Below the pieces are notes generated by a model. It was not told the origin of the DNA and ran no database searches. It was given only the letters and a program-made list of their open reading frames with translations. Of a stretch of 24,550 nt of DNA, positions 1-9,137 are shown piece after piece. Numbering within the stretch: the stretch's first letter is position 1; each line of letters starts with the position of its first letter. A program made the translations under genes and the position numbers. This stretch comes from Symbiodinium natans (lineage: Eukaryota; Sar; Dinophyceae; Suessiales; Symbiodiniaceae): positions 307,737 through 332,286 of the forward strand of contig CAJNDS010002643.1 of the NCBI GenBank assembly GCA_905221605.1, in the 5' to 3' direction.

Positions 1-136
1 AGGGCTTAGAAGGTTTAGAACCTGCTCCCTGATTCACTCCTCGGACTCTCGTAGGCCTGCAGGATTTGGGCCATGAAGGCTTTGCCCTGTGACGCGTGCC
101 CCTCCGGAACAAACTTCCATTTGCAAAATGAGTTGT

Positions 137-2263
137 TTAAGAGGTGTGTACCTGAAGCATGCACGAGGAGAAACGCAGTAAGGAGCTTGGAAGCTGCACC
201 CCTTCCAAACTCTGGTCGAAGCTGCCGCCGAAGGTCAAGGTCTGTAGGCCGCTGGGAAGCTGCACCCCTTCCAAGCTCTGGTTGTAACGATAGCCGAAGG
301 TCAAGGTCTGTAGGGCGCTGGGAAGATGCACCCCTTGCAAGCTCTGGTTGAACAAACGGCCGAAGGTCAAAGTCTGTAGGCCGCTGGGAAGCTGCGACCC
401 TTCCAAGCTCTGGTTGAATTCATAGCTGAGGGTCAAGGTCTGTAGGCTGCTGGGAAACTGCACCCCTTCCAAGCTCTGGTTGAAATCATGGCCGAAAGTC
501 AAGGTCTGTAGGCCGCTGGGAAGCTGCACCCCTTCCAAGCTCTGGTTGAATTTATGTCCGAAGGTCAAGGTCTGTAGGCCACTGGGAAGCTGCACCCCTT
601 CCAAGCTCTGGTTGAAACCAAATGCAAAGGTCAAGGTTTGTAGCCCGCTGGGAAGCTCCACCCCTTCCAAGCTCCGGTTGAACAATCTGCCGAAGGTCAA
701 GGTCTGTAGGCCGCTGGGAAGCTGCAACCCTTCCAAGCTCTGGTTGAAACATCTTTCGAAGGTCAAGGTCTGTAAGCCGCTGGGAAACAGCACTCCTTCC
801 AAGCTCTGGTCGAATCTGTCGCCGAAGGTCAAGGTCTGTAGGCCGCTTGGAAGGTGCACCCCTTCCAAGCTTTGGTTGAAGCTGGCGCCGAAGGTCAAAC
901 TCTGTAGGCCGCTAGGAAGCTGCACCCCTTCCAAGCTCTGGTTGAATTTATGTCCGAAGGTCAAGGTCTGTAGGCCACTGGGAAGCTGCACCCCTTCCAA
1001 GCTCTGATTGAAACCAAATGCAAAGGTCAAGGTTTGTAGCCCGCTGGGAAGCTGCACCCCTTCCAAGCTCTGGCTGAAATCGGGGGCGAAGGTCAAGGTC
1101 TGTAGGCTGCTGGGAAGCTGCACCCGCTCCAGGCACTGGCTGACATCATGACCACATGTAAAGTTCTGTAGGCCGCTGGGAAGCTGCACCGCTTCCAAGC
1201 TTTGGTTGAATTCACTTCCGAAAGTCAAGGTCTGTAGGCTGCTGGGAAGCTGCACCCCTTCCAAGCTCTGGTTGAAATCATGATCGAAAGTCAAGGTCTG
1301 TAGGCCGCTGGGAAGCTGCACCCCTTCCAAGCTCTGGTTGTAACGATAGCTCAAGGTCAAGGTCTGTAGGCTGCTGGGAAGCTGCACCCCTTGCAAGCTC
1401 CGGTTGAAATGAAAGTGAAAAGTCAAGGTCTGTAGGCCGCTGGGAAGCTGCACCCCTTCCAAGCTCTGGTTGAAACCAAATCCAAAGGTCAATGTTTGTA
1501 GGCCGCTGGGAAGCTGCACCCCTGCCAAGCTCTGGTTGAAATCACTACCGAAAGTCAAGGTCTGTAGGCCGCTGGGAAGCTGCACTCCTTCCAAGCTCTG
1601 GTCGAAAAAACTATCGAAGGTCAAGGTCTGTAGGCTGCTGGGAAGCTGCACCCCTTCCAAGCTCTGGTTGAAAAAACGTCCGAAGGTCAAGGTGTGTAGG
1701 CCGCTGGGAAGCTGCACCCCTTCCAAGCTTTGGTTGAAGCTGGCGCCGAAGGTCAAGCTCTGTAGGCCGCTGGGAAGCTGCACCGCTTCCAAGCTCTGGT
1801 CGAAACATCTGTCGAAGGTCAAGGTCTGTAAGCCGCTGGGAAACAGCACTCCTTCCAAGCTCTGGTCGAATCTGTCGCCGAAGGTCAAGGTCTGTAGGCC
1901 GCTTGGAAGCTGCACCCCTTCCAAGCTCTGGTTGAATTCACCGCCGAAGGTCAAGGCCACAACGACATCCATGGCATCCGCGTCTTGATCCAATCCTGTC
2001 TTCTCTAATGCTCGTATTATACTACGTGCCGCGCAGCCTGCGCCACACTTCCGCACCACATATGTCAGCTCTTGGTTTTGAATTTGTCCAAACAGCGGCT
2101 GGTGCAGTTGGAGGAGACGCTCCCCGGAAGTCAGCACGATTGACCCTGCGGACAAGCCAACACTTCCTGCGACGCGTCTCCTCACATTCAGCCCCGTTTC
2201 CGTATCGTCCACAAGGAGCTCAAGCGTCGACCCGGCAACACTGTGGATGGTCAACGGCCGCAT
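137..2263 (-). CDS. Ubiquitin-like N-terminus plus 27 FNIP-like repeats
   Basis: This is a 708-residue ORF with an ATG at 2263 and a stop at 137. Residues 1-75 resemble a ubiquitin-like fold (a beta-type start LTIHSVAGSTLELLV and a later RLLQLHQPL segment near the usual RLIFxGxxL position). A short linker follows (76-104). Then come 27 tandem units of 22 residues with consensus FNQSLEGVQLPSGLQTLTF, ending in a short tail (SSCMLQVHTS). The unit matches the FNIP/leucine-rich style seen in Dictyostelium FNIP proteins and in many dinoflagellate predicted proteins. Such repeats usually form a solenoid for protein binding; the partner is unknown. Differences between units concentrate in the three residues before FNQS (GHK, AFG, DRC, SYR), as expected for exposed positions. 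No signal peptide or membrane segment is seen. The ORF is unbroken over 2.1 kb of repeats, which argues for selection or very recent expansion. I am confident it is coding and less sure of the ubiquitin-like call. Confidence 0.85.
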   Translation of the reverse strand: MRPLTIHSVAGSTLELLVDDTETGLNVRRRVAGSVGLSAGSIVLTSGERLLQLHQPLFGQIQNQELTYVVRKCGAGCAARSIIRALEKTGLDQDADAMDVVVALTFGGEFNQSLEGVQLPSGLQTLTFGDRFDQSLEGVLFPSGLQTLTFDRCFDQSLEAVQLPSGLQSLTFGASFNQSLEGVQLPSGLHTLTFGRFFNQSLEGVQLPSSLQTLTFDSFFDQSLEGVQLPSGLQTLTFGSDFNQSLAGVQLPSGLQTLTFGFGFNQSLEGVQLPSGLQTLTFHFHFNRSLQGVQLPSSLQTLTLSYRYNQSLEGVQLPSGLQTLTFDHDFNQSLEGVQLPSSLQTLTFGSEFNQSLEAVQLPSGLQNFTCGHDVSQCLERVQLPSSLQTLTFAPDFSQSLEGVQLPSGLQTLTFAFGFNQSLEGVQLPSGLQTLTFGHKFNQSLEGVQLPSGLQSLTFGASFNQSLEGVHLPSGLQTLTFGDRFDQSLEGVLFPSGLQTLTFERCFNQSLEGLQLPSGLQTLTFGRLFNRSLEGVELPSGLQTLTFAFGFNQSLEGVQLPSGLQTLTFGHKFNQSLEGVQLPSGLQTLTFGHDFNQSLEGVQFPSSLQTLTLSYEFNQSLEGSQLPSGLQTLTFGRLFNQSLQGVHLPSALQTLTFGYRYNQSLEGVQLPSGLQTLTFGGSFDQSLEGVQLPSSLLRFSSCMLQVHTS
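185..1950 (-). repeat. 66-bp coding tandem repeat (27 units)
   Basis: The DNA of the FNIP-like repeats is a tandem array with a strict 66-bp period. Blocks are copied within it: units 15-16 (AFGF, GHKF) recur as units 21-22, 396 bp away, and a GDRF/(D/E)RCF pair occurs twice next to a GASF unit. All period changes keep the frame. Confidence 0.9.
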
Positions 2264-2640
2264 GCACTCGACATGGAATGATGCAAGAGTGCCTGGAAAA
2301 GTCAGTTGGTTCGCTTACGAGTTCTTATCAAAGAAATATAGAAGTAATGAACTATTTGTCTGACTCCATACATCAGCACGGTTCGAAGGGTTTAGTGTTT
2401 AGGGCTTCAAAGACTGAATAAACATTGGTACATGGACTTTTGGGATTCAAGCCGCAAGGTGAAAGGTGGCAGAGAGTGCTTAGAATGTCAGATTCCGAAC
2501 CTTGAACCCTAAACCCAAATAGCTGGATTTATAGTCCCGCAGGGCCTCGTCTGTGGGAACGCAAGTCCTCCCGGAACCCGTCACTACAGCCTAGCCCATG
2601 ACTCCGAAAGGCACTGAACCCCAAACCCCAACCCTAGGGC
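2264..2640. other. Upstream spacer of the FNIP-like gene
   Basis: No gene is supported here. The stretch is the 5' flank of the minus-strand FNIP-like gene. It grades from unique sequence into degenerate telomere-like words (AACCCTAAACCC, CCCAAACCCCAA) after about 2500. Confidence 0.5.
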
Positions 2641-3668
2641 TTAGCCCTTTAGGAGAAACCCTAAACCCTAAACCCTAAACCCTAAACCCTAAACCCGATC
2701 TGCTGGGCTGCGGGCGTTCAGGACCGACTACAGGTGAGTCGATTGAGTTGGGCCGCGAGTCGATGTCGCGACCTGGGCTTCATGAGAGGAGGGTTTAGGG
2801 TTTAGGGTTTAGGGTTTAGGGTTTGGGGTTTGGGGTTTGGGGTTTGGGGTTTAGGGTGAAGGTGCAATTTGGTTGCCCGAGGTTCCGTGAAGACGTGAAC
2901 CTGTGAAGGCGTGGCGCCCAGGAGCCCTATAAATTGTTGTGAAGGAGAGCCTCCCTCCGCCAATGGACCATGAGATCGAGTGGCGGGCCTACCCTGGTTT
3001 AGGGTTTAGGGTTTAGGGAATGGGGTTTAGGGTTTAGGTTTTAGGGTTTAGGGTTGAGGGTTGAGGGTTTGGGGTTTGGGGTTTGGGATTTAGGGCTTAG
3101 GGCTTCGCATGAGGGCCTTAGGGCCTTAAGGGCTTATGATTTCGGGCTGGAGGTCGTCGGGTTTAGAGCTGGGGGCATCTAGGTGTTAAAGTGTAGGGTT
3201 CAGGGCAAAGGGCTTGAGCATAGCAGTAATTCGTGCCCAAACTTGTCCAACCCCAAGCCCAAACCCCCCCCCCAAAAAAAAAAAAAAATCAAATCCCAAA
3301 GCCTGCATCCGAAATCGCAAGCCCTAAGCCCTAAACCTAAGCCCTAAGCCCTAAGCCCTAAACCCAAAAATGCAACAGCATGGGGCTTGAACTCTCCGCC
3401 GGATTGGGAAGGTTTAGAGTTTATGGCTTAGGGTTTGAAGCCTAAACCCTCAACCCATCAACCCGAAAACTCGGAATCCCTACTCGGAATGGATTTTAAG
3501 CTGCACGGTTTTTAGGGCTTCTCGGGTTTTGGCCTTTTGGTTGAGGCTTGTTGGGCTTTAGGGCTGTTAAGTAGGGTGTAAGTAGGGCCCCCTAAACCTT
3601 AAGATTGTTTGGGGTGAGACCAGCGCCTGTGAAATTGGGGGCCGGCGTTCCATGGTCCCATGTTATGT

Positions 3669-3803
3669 TTGGAGGTTCATGGTACTTATTAACCAAACAT
3701 CACTGTGCTTACCGCACTTACCGTACTTATAACCGTATTAGGGCACTTAAGGGGCTTATAAGTGGGTAAAAAAACTTGGCTAAAAAGTACCATGAACCTC
3801 CAA
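3669..3803. mobile_element. 135-bp MITE-like element with 19-bp perfect inverted ends
   Basis: The left end TTGGAGGTTCATGGTACTT (3669-3687) is the exact reverse complement of 3785-3803. The 97-bp interior is AT-richer and contains near-repeated words (CTTACCGCACTTACCGTACTTA). It has no ORF. No clear target-site duplication flanks it. The size and perfect ends fit a miniature inverted-repeat transposable element, though a structured RNA or simple foldback is possible. Confidence 0.6.
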
Positions 3804-3962
3804 GAAAAGCATTTTAGGGTTCACGGTTCAGGGTTTAGGGGGGTTCAGGGTTTAGGGTTCAGGGTTCAGGGTTTAGGGTTTGGGGTTTAGGGTTTAGGGT
3901 TTAGCGAAGAGGGGCACGCTTTCGGGGGTCTCGACAAGAATAACAGGGATTTCTGGGGGGGG

Positions 3963-4035
3963 GAACCCTAAACCCTAAACCCTAAGCCCTAAACCCTAAA
4001 CCCTAAACCCTAAACCCTAAACCCTAAACCCTAAA
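3963..4035 (-). repeat. CCCTAAA telomere-type tract
   Basis: About ten near-perfect CCCTAAA units with one CCCTAAG variant. The tract follows a G8 run directly and ends abruptly in unique sequence at AACAGCTTTC. Confidence 0.9.
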
Positions 4036-5167
4036 CAGCTTTCACTGGAGCCCATGGAGGCTCCACGGCATAGCCTCGTCTGGAGTTTGGGGACCACTGG
4101 GCTGTAAACTCCGTGAAGCTTGCTTTGGGATATGACCAAACCCGTAAAGCCCTAAACCCTAAACCCTAAACCCTAGATCCTGAAACCCTAAACCCTGAAA
4201 CCTTAGAGCCCTGCGGCTTGGGCTTCAGGATTCAGGGTTTAGGGTACTGGGGTCGGCGTCATCAGTTCGTCCGTGGCCCGGGCTGGCACTCTCCTTCGCA
4301 GCAACAACGCCCTAAAACCTCCTATCCATCTTGGCACCCTAAACCCTAAACCCTAAGCCCTAAGCCCTATAACCTAGTTCCCTTTGTGGTGGTCGCGTCC
4401 AGGCCTACCTTGAGGGGGCGGGGGGGTGATCTGATTGATTGGCTTTGGTGTCTCTACACTGTGGGCTTCGGGCTGCGTAGTGCATGTCGTTAACCCTAAA
4501 CCCTAAACCCTAGAATCCCAACCACCCGAAACCTGAACAGAACCAACCGCAACTCGGTTGGCCCGGAAAAGCCGATGAAAGTATACTCCCACATTAGGTA
4601 CTCCTAAACCCAATTCAGGGTTTAGGGTTTAGGGTTTAGGGTTTAGGGCTTAGGGCTTAGGGTTTAGGGTTTAGGGATAACATGTCCAAAAGTCCTACCT
4701 AGGCAACATGACCAAAAACCTCAAGCCCAAAGCTCTAAACCCTAAACTCTAAGCCCTAAACCCTAAACTCTAAACCCTAAACTCTAAGCCCTAAACCCTA
4801 AACCCTAGGCCCCCACAAGAAAGATGAAGCAAAGTCTAGTTCCTCTACGAAGGTTGGGACACCGGACCGCGGGTTTAGGGGGCATCTGGCTCAGGCTTGC
4901 GACGGCTTGGGGATATAGGTGGTTCGGCTTAGGGTTTCGGGATTTAGGGGTTTAGTGTTTAGGGTTTAGGGATTTAGGGTTTAGGGTTGAAGGTTTAGGG
5001 TTTAAGGATTTAGGGTTTAGGGTTTAAGGTTTAGGGCTGAGGGTTTGAAGCTTTGAGGGTTTCAGGTGGCTTTTCGGGGAGCAGACGTGGTGCTCCTCTT
5101 CCGCCTCATCCTCATCGTCTTCGCCTCCGGCCCTGGCCTGAGGGCTTAGGTTTAGGCATGTGGGGGA

Positions 5168-5253
5168 TTGAGGTTTAGGGTTTAGGGTTTAGGGTTTAGG
5201 GTTTAGGGTTTAGGGTTTAGGGTTTAGGGTTTAGGGTTTAGGGATTTAGGGAT
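5168..5253 (+). repeat. TTTAGGG telomere-type tract grading into GGATTTAGG variants
   Basis: About eleven perfect TTTAGGG units. From about 5240 to 5590 the tract degrades into GGATTTAGGG, GGGGATTT and GGGGTTT variants, which suggests an old tract diverging from one side. Confidence 0.9.
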
Positions 5254-5876
5254 TTAGGGGTTTTGGGATCTAGGATTTCAGGGGAGTTAGGGATTTAGGA
5301 CTTCAGGGGATTTAGGGTTTGGGTCTTTGGGTTTATATAGGGTTTAGGGATTTGGGGGGATTTAGGAAATAGGGGTTTAGGGATTCTAGGGGTTGAGGGG
5401 ATTTAGGGATTTCAGGGGATTTAGGGTTTAGGGGATGTTAGGGGATTGAGGGGTTTGGGGATTGGGGGTTTGGGGCTTTGCGTTTAGGGATTTAGGGGAT
5501 TTCAGGGTATGTAGGGATGAGGGGTTTAGAGAGTCAGGGGTTTAGGGGTTTAGGGGTTTAGGGTTTAGGGTTTAGGGGTTTGGGGGTTTAGCGGGTATTT
5601 GAAGACGAGAGCCCGAGAAGCCTTGCAATTACTTTGGGCCCCAAAAACCCTAAACCCTAAACCCTAAACCCTTTTTGTTCGAAGAGGTTTGTGAGGGAGC
5701 CTGTCCCCCCAAAAGCCTAAAACCCTAAACCCTGAACCCTAAACCCTAAACCCTAAACCTTATAAAGGCCGGTGGCCTCTTTATCTGTTACCGGAACGTG
5801 CGAAGGCTCCAGGTGGAGAGGTTGTGTGGCGAGGTCAGAGACGGGCTGCGCTTCTTGGGCTCGGGGGTTGGGGGGT

Positions 5877-5983
5877 TAGGGGTTTAGGGTTTAGGGTTTA
5901 GGGTTTAGGGTTTAGGGTTTAGGGTTTAGGGTTCAGGGTTTAGGGTTTAGGGTTTAGGGTTTAGGGTTTAGGGTTTAGGGCTC
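5877..5983 (+). repeat. Longest G-rich TTTAGGG tract
   Basis: About fourteen TTTAGGG units with a single TTCAGGG interruption near 5931. The 3' side continues after 6100 as decaying GGTTTATAGG-like sequence. Confidence 0.9.
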
Positions 5984-6552
5984 ATTTGGGCCCCCTATTT
6001 GAGGATCCTGAAGGCCCACGAAACTGTCAGGAAGGGTGCCTCCATATCCACCGCTCGCGGCTCGCGTTCCGCGATGCGTTCCCGAGGCTCCTGCTCCTGA
6101 AGCTGTGGGGTTTGGGGTTTGGGGTTTCGGGTTTAGGGTTTGTAGGTTTATAGAGTTCATAGGGTTTATAGGTTTTATAGGGCGTATAGGGTGTATGGGT
6201 TTGAAGGTTTTGATAGAGTTTGTAGGGTTTAGGGTTTACACGTTTTCGGATGGTAGTGCTTAAGGGTTTTTTGGGCTTAGGTTTGGGTGCTGTTATAGGC
6301 TGTAGGCTTAAATACGGGTTTGGGGGTCTTCGGGATTTGGCGTATATAAGGGTCTAGACAGGAAGCCCTAACGCTAAGCCTGGAACCCTGAGCCCCAAAC
6401 CCCAAACCCCAAGTCCTAAACCCTAAACCTTAACTTCTAAACCCTAAGCCCTAAAGTCTTGCTGAGGCTAAGGTCTTTCAGTCGCTTAAAAAAAATGGGG
6501 TCGAGAGATATTGAATCCCAAATCGTGGTTCTTGGCAAGGACCATCGCCTGT

Positions 6553-6618
6553 AAGCCCTAAACCCTAAACCCTAAACCCTAAACCCTAAACCCTAAACCC
6601 TAAACCCTAAACCCTAAG
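6553..6618 (-). repeat. CCCTAAA telomere-type tract
   Basis: About nine perfect CCCTAAA units bounded by unique sequence on both sides. Confidence 0.9.
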
Positions 6619-8136
6619 GATGAGATAGGAGAGAATGGTACAAAATTCGACGCCGCTGCCCTCCTGCGGCCCATGGTCGGGTTTGAGGGGTTTAGGACCC
6701 TGCGCCCTGAACCCTAAACCCTAAACCCTAAACCCTAAACCCTAAAGGCGAAACCCGGAATCTACAACTCCCATACCTCCCCAAAGCTCCCCAAAACCCC
6801 CAACAAACCTAAAGCCCAAAAACCCCATCAACAACCTCAGAGCTTCTCAAAAGCCCCAAACGCCGACAACCCTGAAACCCCCCAATCCCCATCAACCCCA
6901 AAGGGGGTCACCCCAAACCCCCCCCAAAACCTCAAAACAGTCGCTCTAAACCCCAAACCCTGCCTAAACCCTAAACCCTTAAAACCCTAGATACCCCAGG
7001 CCCGGCGTCTGTCTCCAGCCGGGGCCGCTTCGATGGCGGCGACCTTGGACGCAGGTGGGCGGGGGGGGGGGGGTGTTTCGAGTGTTGGGGTTTAGGGTTT
7101 TAGGGTTCAGGGTTTAGGGTTTTAGGGTTTTAGGGCTTTAGGCTTATAGAGTTTTAGGGGTTTAGGGTTTAGGGTTTTAGGGCTTTAGGGTTATAGAGTT
7201 TTAGGGGTTTAGGGTGTAGAGTTTATGATTTTGGGGTTCAGGGTTGGCTTCGAGTTCCCGAAGTACCCTACAAGACACCCCTCAGAAAGTCATTGAAGGT
7301 AATCACACGTTCTGTGCTTCCCAAACAACCCTAAACCCTAAACCCTAAACCCTAAACCCTAAACCCTAAACCTCGGAAATATCCCAATTAGGAGATGGAC
7401 CTCCGCTTCTTCGACTGGCTGGTTCGTGGCAGGGAATGAGGGAGTGAGGTACCCTCTAGAATCCCTGAAAGGGTTTCGGGTTTAGGGTTTAGGGTTTAGG
7501 GTTTGGGGTTTGGGGTTTAGGGTTTAGGGTTTAGAGCTTAGGGTTTATACAGGGCCTCAAACCCTCATTCCCTACCAAGAACCAGAGGGTGGTGTGAGAG
7601 TGTGTGGAGCATCGCTGCGCGTGCGACTCCAGCGACAAGCTGGAGGAAGTGGGCTGCCAAGCAGCCACGGCCCAAATACGCCTAAACCCTACACCCTAAA
7701 CCCCAAAACCCTAAACCCTGAACCCCAACGAAGGACAGCCGCGCAGTACGAGTGTGATGCGATCAGGGATGCCTGATTGCCAGATCCTACACCTGCTCTG
7801 TGTGTGTAGACCATTGGGTTTAGACCATCGGTTTTGGGGCTTAGGGTTTAGGGTTTAGGGTTTAGGGTTTAGGGTTTAGGGTTCAGGGTTCAGGGTTTAG
7901 ACATCCTGCAAAAGCAAGCTGTGCATTGGAGTGGCATAACGGCGTGTGCGAACCGCTTTGGTGCAATCGATCAGCAAGTGGAGCAGCGTCGTGAGGTATC
8001 CAGGTGCAACACCCACAAGTGGAGATTCTTGACAGCAGCATTTCCTTCTCCCTAAACCCTGAACCCTAAACCCTAAAGGCCCTAAACCCTAACCCCTAAA
8101 CCCTCAACCCCAACCCTACACCCGAAACCCCCAAAC

Positions 8137-8233
8137 CCCAACCCTAAACCCTAAACCCTAAACCCTAAACCCTAAACCCTAAACCCTAAACCCTAAACCC
8201 TAAACCCTAAACCCTAAACCCCCTAAACCCTAA
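8137..8233 (-). repeat. CCCTAAA telomere-type tract
   Basis: About thirteen CCCTAAA units, the longest perfect C-rich run, preceded from 8049 by shuffled variants (CCCTGAA, CCCCTAA, CCCCAAC). Confidence 0.9.
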
Positions 8234-8341
8234 ATGCCTGCGGGGAGGCTCTGGTCAAAGAACCCAAGTTTCCGGCATCTCTCCGGCGTTGCCATCGGGT
8301 GGGCTGTCCATGCCAAGGCTAAGCAAATTCAGTACTTTTAT

Positions 8342-8444
8342 GGTTTTTTGACGTTAAAAAACCCTATGTAGGGTTTTTGGGGTTTTTTGACGTTAAAAGA
8401 CCCTTTTTAGGGTTTTATGTAGGGTTTTCTAACGTTAAAAAACC
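8342..8444. repeat. Three tandem near-palindromes around a GACGTT/AACGTT core
   Basis: Three 22-bp near-palindromes (8342-8363, 8381-8402, 8423-8444) share the form GGTTTTTT-(G/A)ACGTT-AAAAAACC and sit 39 and 42 bp apart. The spacers are themselves inverted-looking (ACCCTATGTAGGGT). Each could form a cruciform, or be a site for a dimeric DNA-binding protein. Confidence 0.7.
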
Positions 8445-8445
8445 C

Positions 8446-9137
8446 CAAAGGTGTTCTGAGCCATGTAAGCTAGATGAGCCTCTTTTGTTGTGACTCCGTA
8501 ACAAAAAATGAAACCACGGACCACGAGCCTTCCACAAGCGCAGGGCTTCACAGTAGTCGTTTGGTTGCTGGAGGCCCAGGGATGCTTCGCTAAAAAAAAA
8601 CAAAAACCCCGAACAAAACAAACCCTCAAATAAAAAATTAAATCATAGTCCCCCTAAATTACCCTTTTCGGGAAGAATATGTCTTATTTTTTGGGGGTTA
8701 GGGGGCTCTTTCTGACCTCCCTCAAGCTCGGATAGTCTGAGGAGGTGGGGGGGGGGCATGGCTGATTTTTGGTGATCCTTCCCACTTCTACAGCTAAATC
8801 CTGCGGGCGGCAGCATCTTCAGTCAACATGTTCAGCCCTAAGTCCTGCGCCCCAAGGCCTGAGGGGCCCTACACCCTGTTCAACCTTAAAAACCCCTAAA
8901 CCCTAGGGTTTGAGGGTTGAAGGCATAAGGGCTCCGGGGCGCAGATGTTCAGCGTGCAGTGTCAGAACCTTGTTGCGAAAGGGGTTTTGCGATACGTGAA
9001 GCAAAAGCTCAAAGAATGAAAATGACTCTTTATTGATGGAGTATTGTTTAGTAAATCAAACAATCAAGGGGTCATGATTAAATCACTATGGGGTGTAAGA
9101 AGGGCTCAGAAAACCGACAACAGCGTCGGATAGCTGG
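8446..9137. other. Intergenic stretch, nothing recognised
   Basis: Mixed-composition DNA with short A/T runs, a polyG run near 8746 and a small inverted repeat ATTGTTT...AAACAAT at 9044-9065. ORFs here are short and lack coding character. The last part is the 5' flank of the ubiquitin-derived gene; no TATA box or spliced-leader acceptor could be assigned. Confidence 0.4.

Larger units (their letters stand above)
2641..8235. repeat. Interstitial telomere-like mosaic, zone 1
   Basis: This 5.6-kb stretch contains over twenty short tracts of TTTAGGG or its complement CCCTAAA, usually 3-14 units each, separated by 50-300 bp of apparently unique sequence. C-rich tracts include 2651-2695, 3963-4035, 4733-4808, 5642-5760, 6553-6618, 6708-6746, 7328-7372 and 8137-8233. 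G-rich tracts include 2793-2855, 2997-3095, 3815-3904, 4616-4677, 4935-5045, 5168-5253, 5525-5590, 5877-5983, 7090-7225, 7475-7550 and 7840-7900. Variants such as TTTGGGG, TTCAGGG, TTTTAGGG and GGATTTA occur in local runs. Short ORFs inside are low-complexity by-products. No gene was found in the zone. Confidence 0.9.

Noticed and set aside
480-2421. Plus-strand and alternative-frame open frames across the FNIP-like gene (e.g. 480-1007, 1470-1988, 2008-2421)
   Set aside because: They are antisense or out-of-frame readings of the 66-bp repeat, which keeps several frames open at once.
5975-6263. Short frames at 5975-6160 (-) and 6036-6263 (+)
   Set aside because: They consist mostly of translated telomere-like repeats (Pro-Asn-Pro or Gly-Phe runs).
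2641-8235. A true chromosome end
   Set aside because: The tracts are short, alternate in strand and are flanked by genes on both sides, so they are interstitial.
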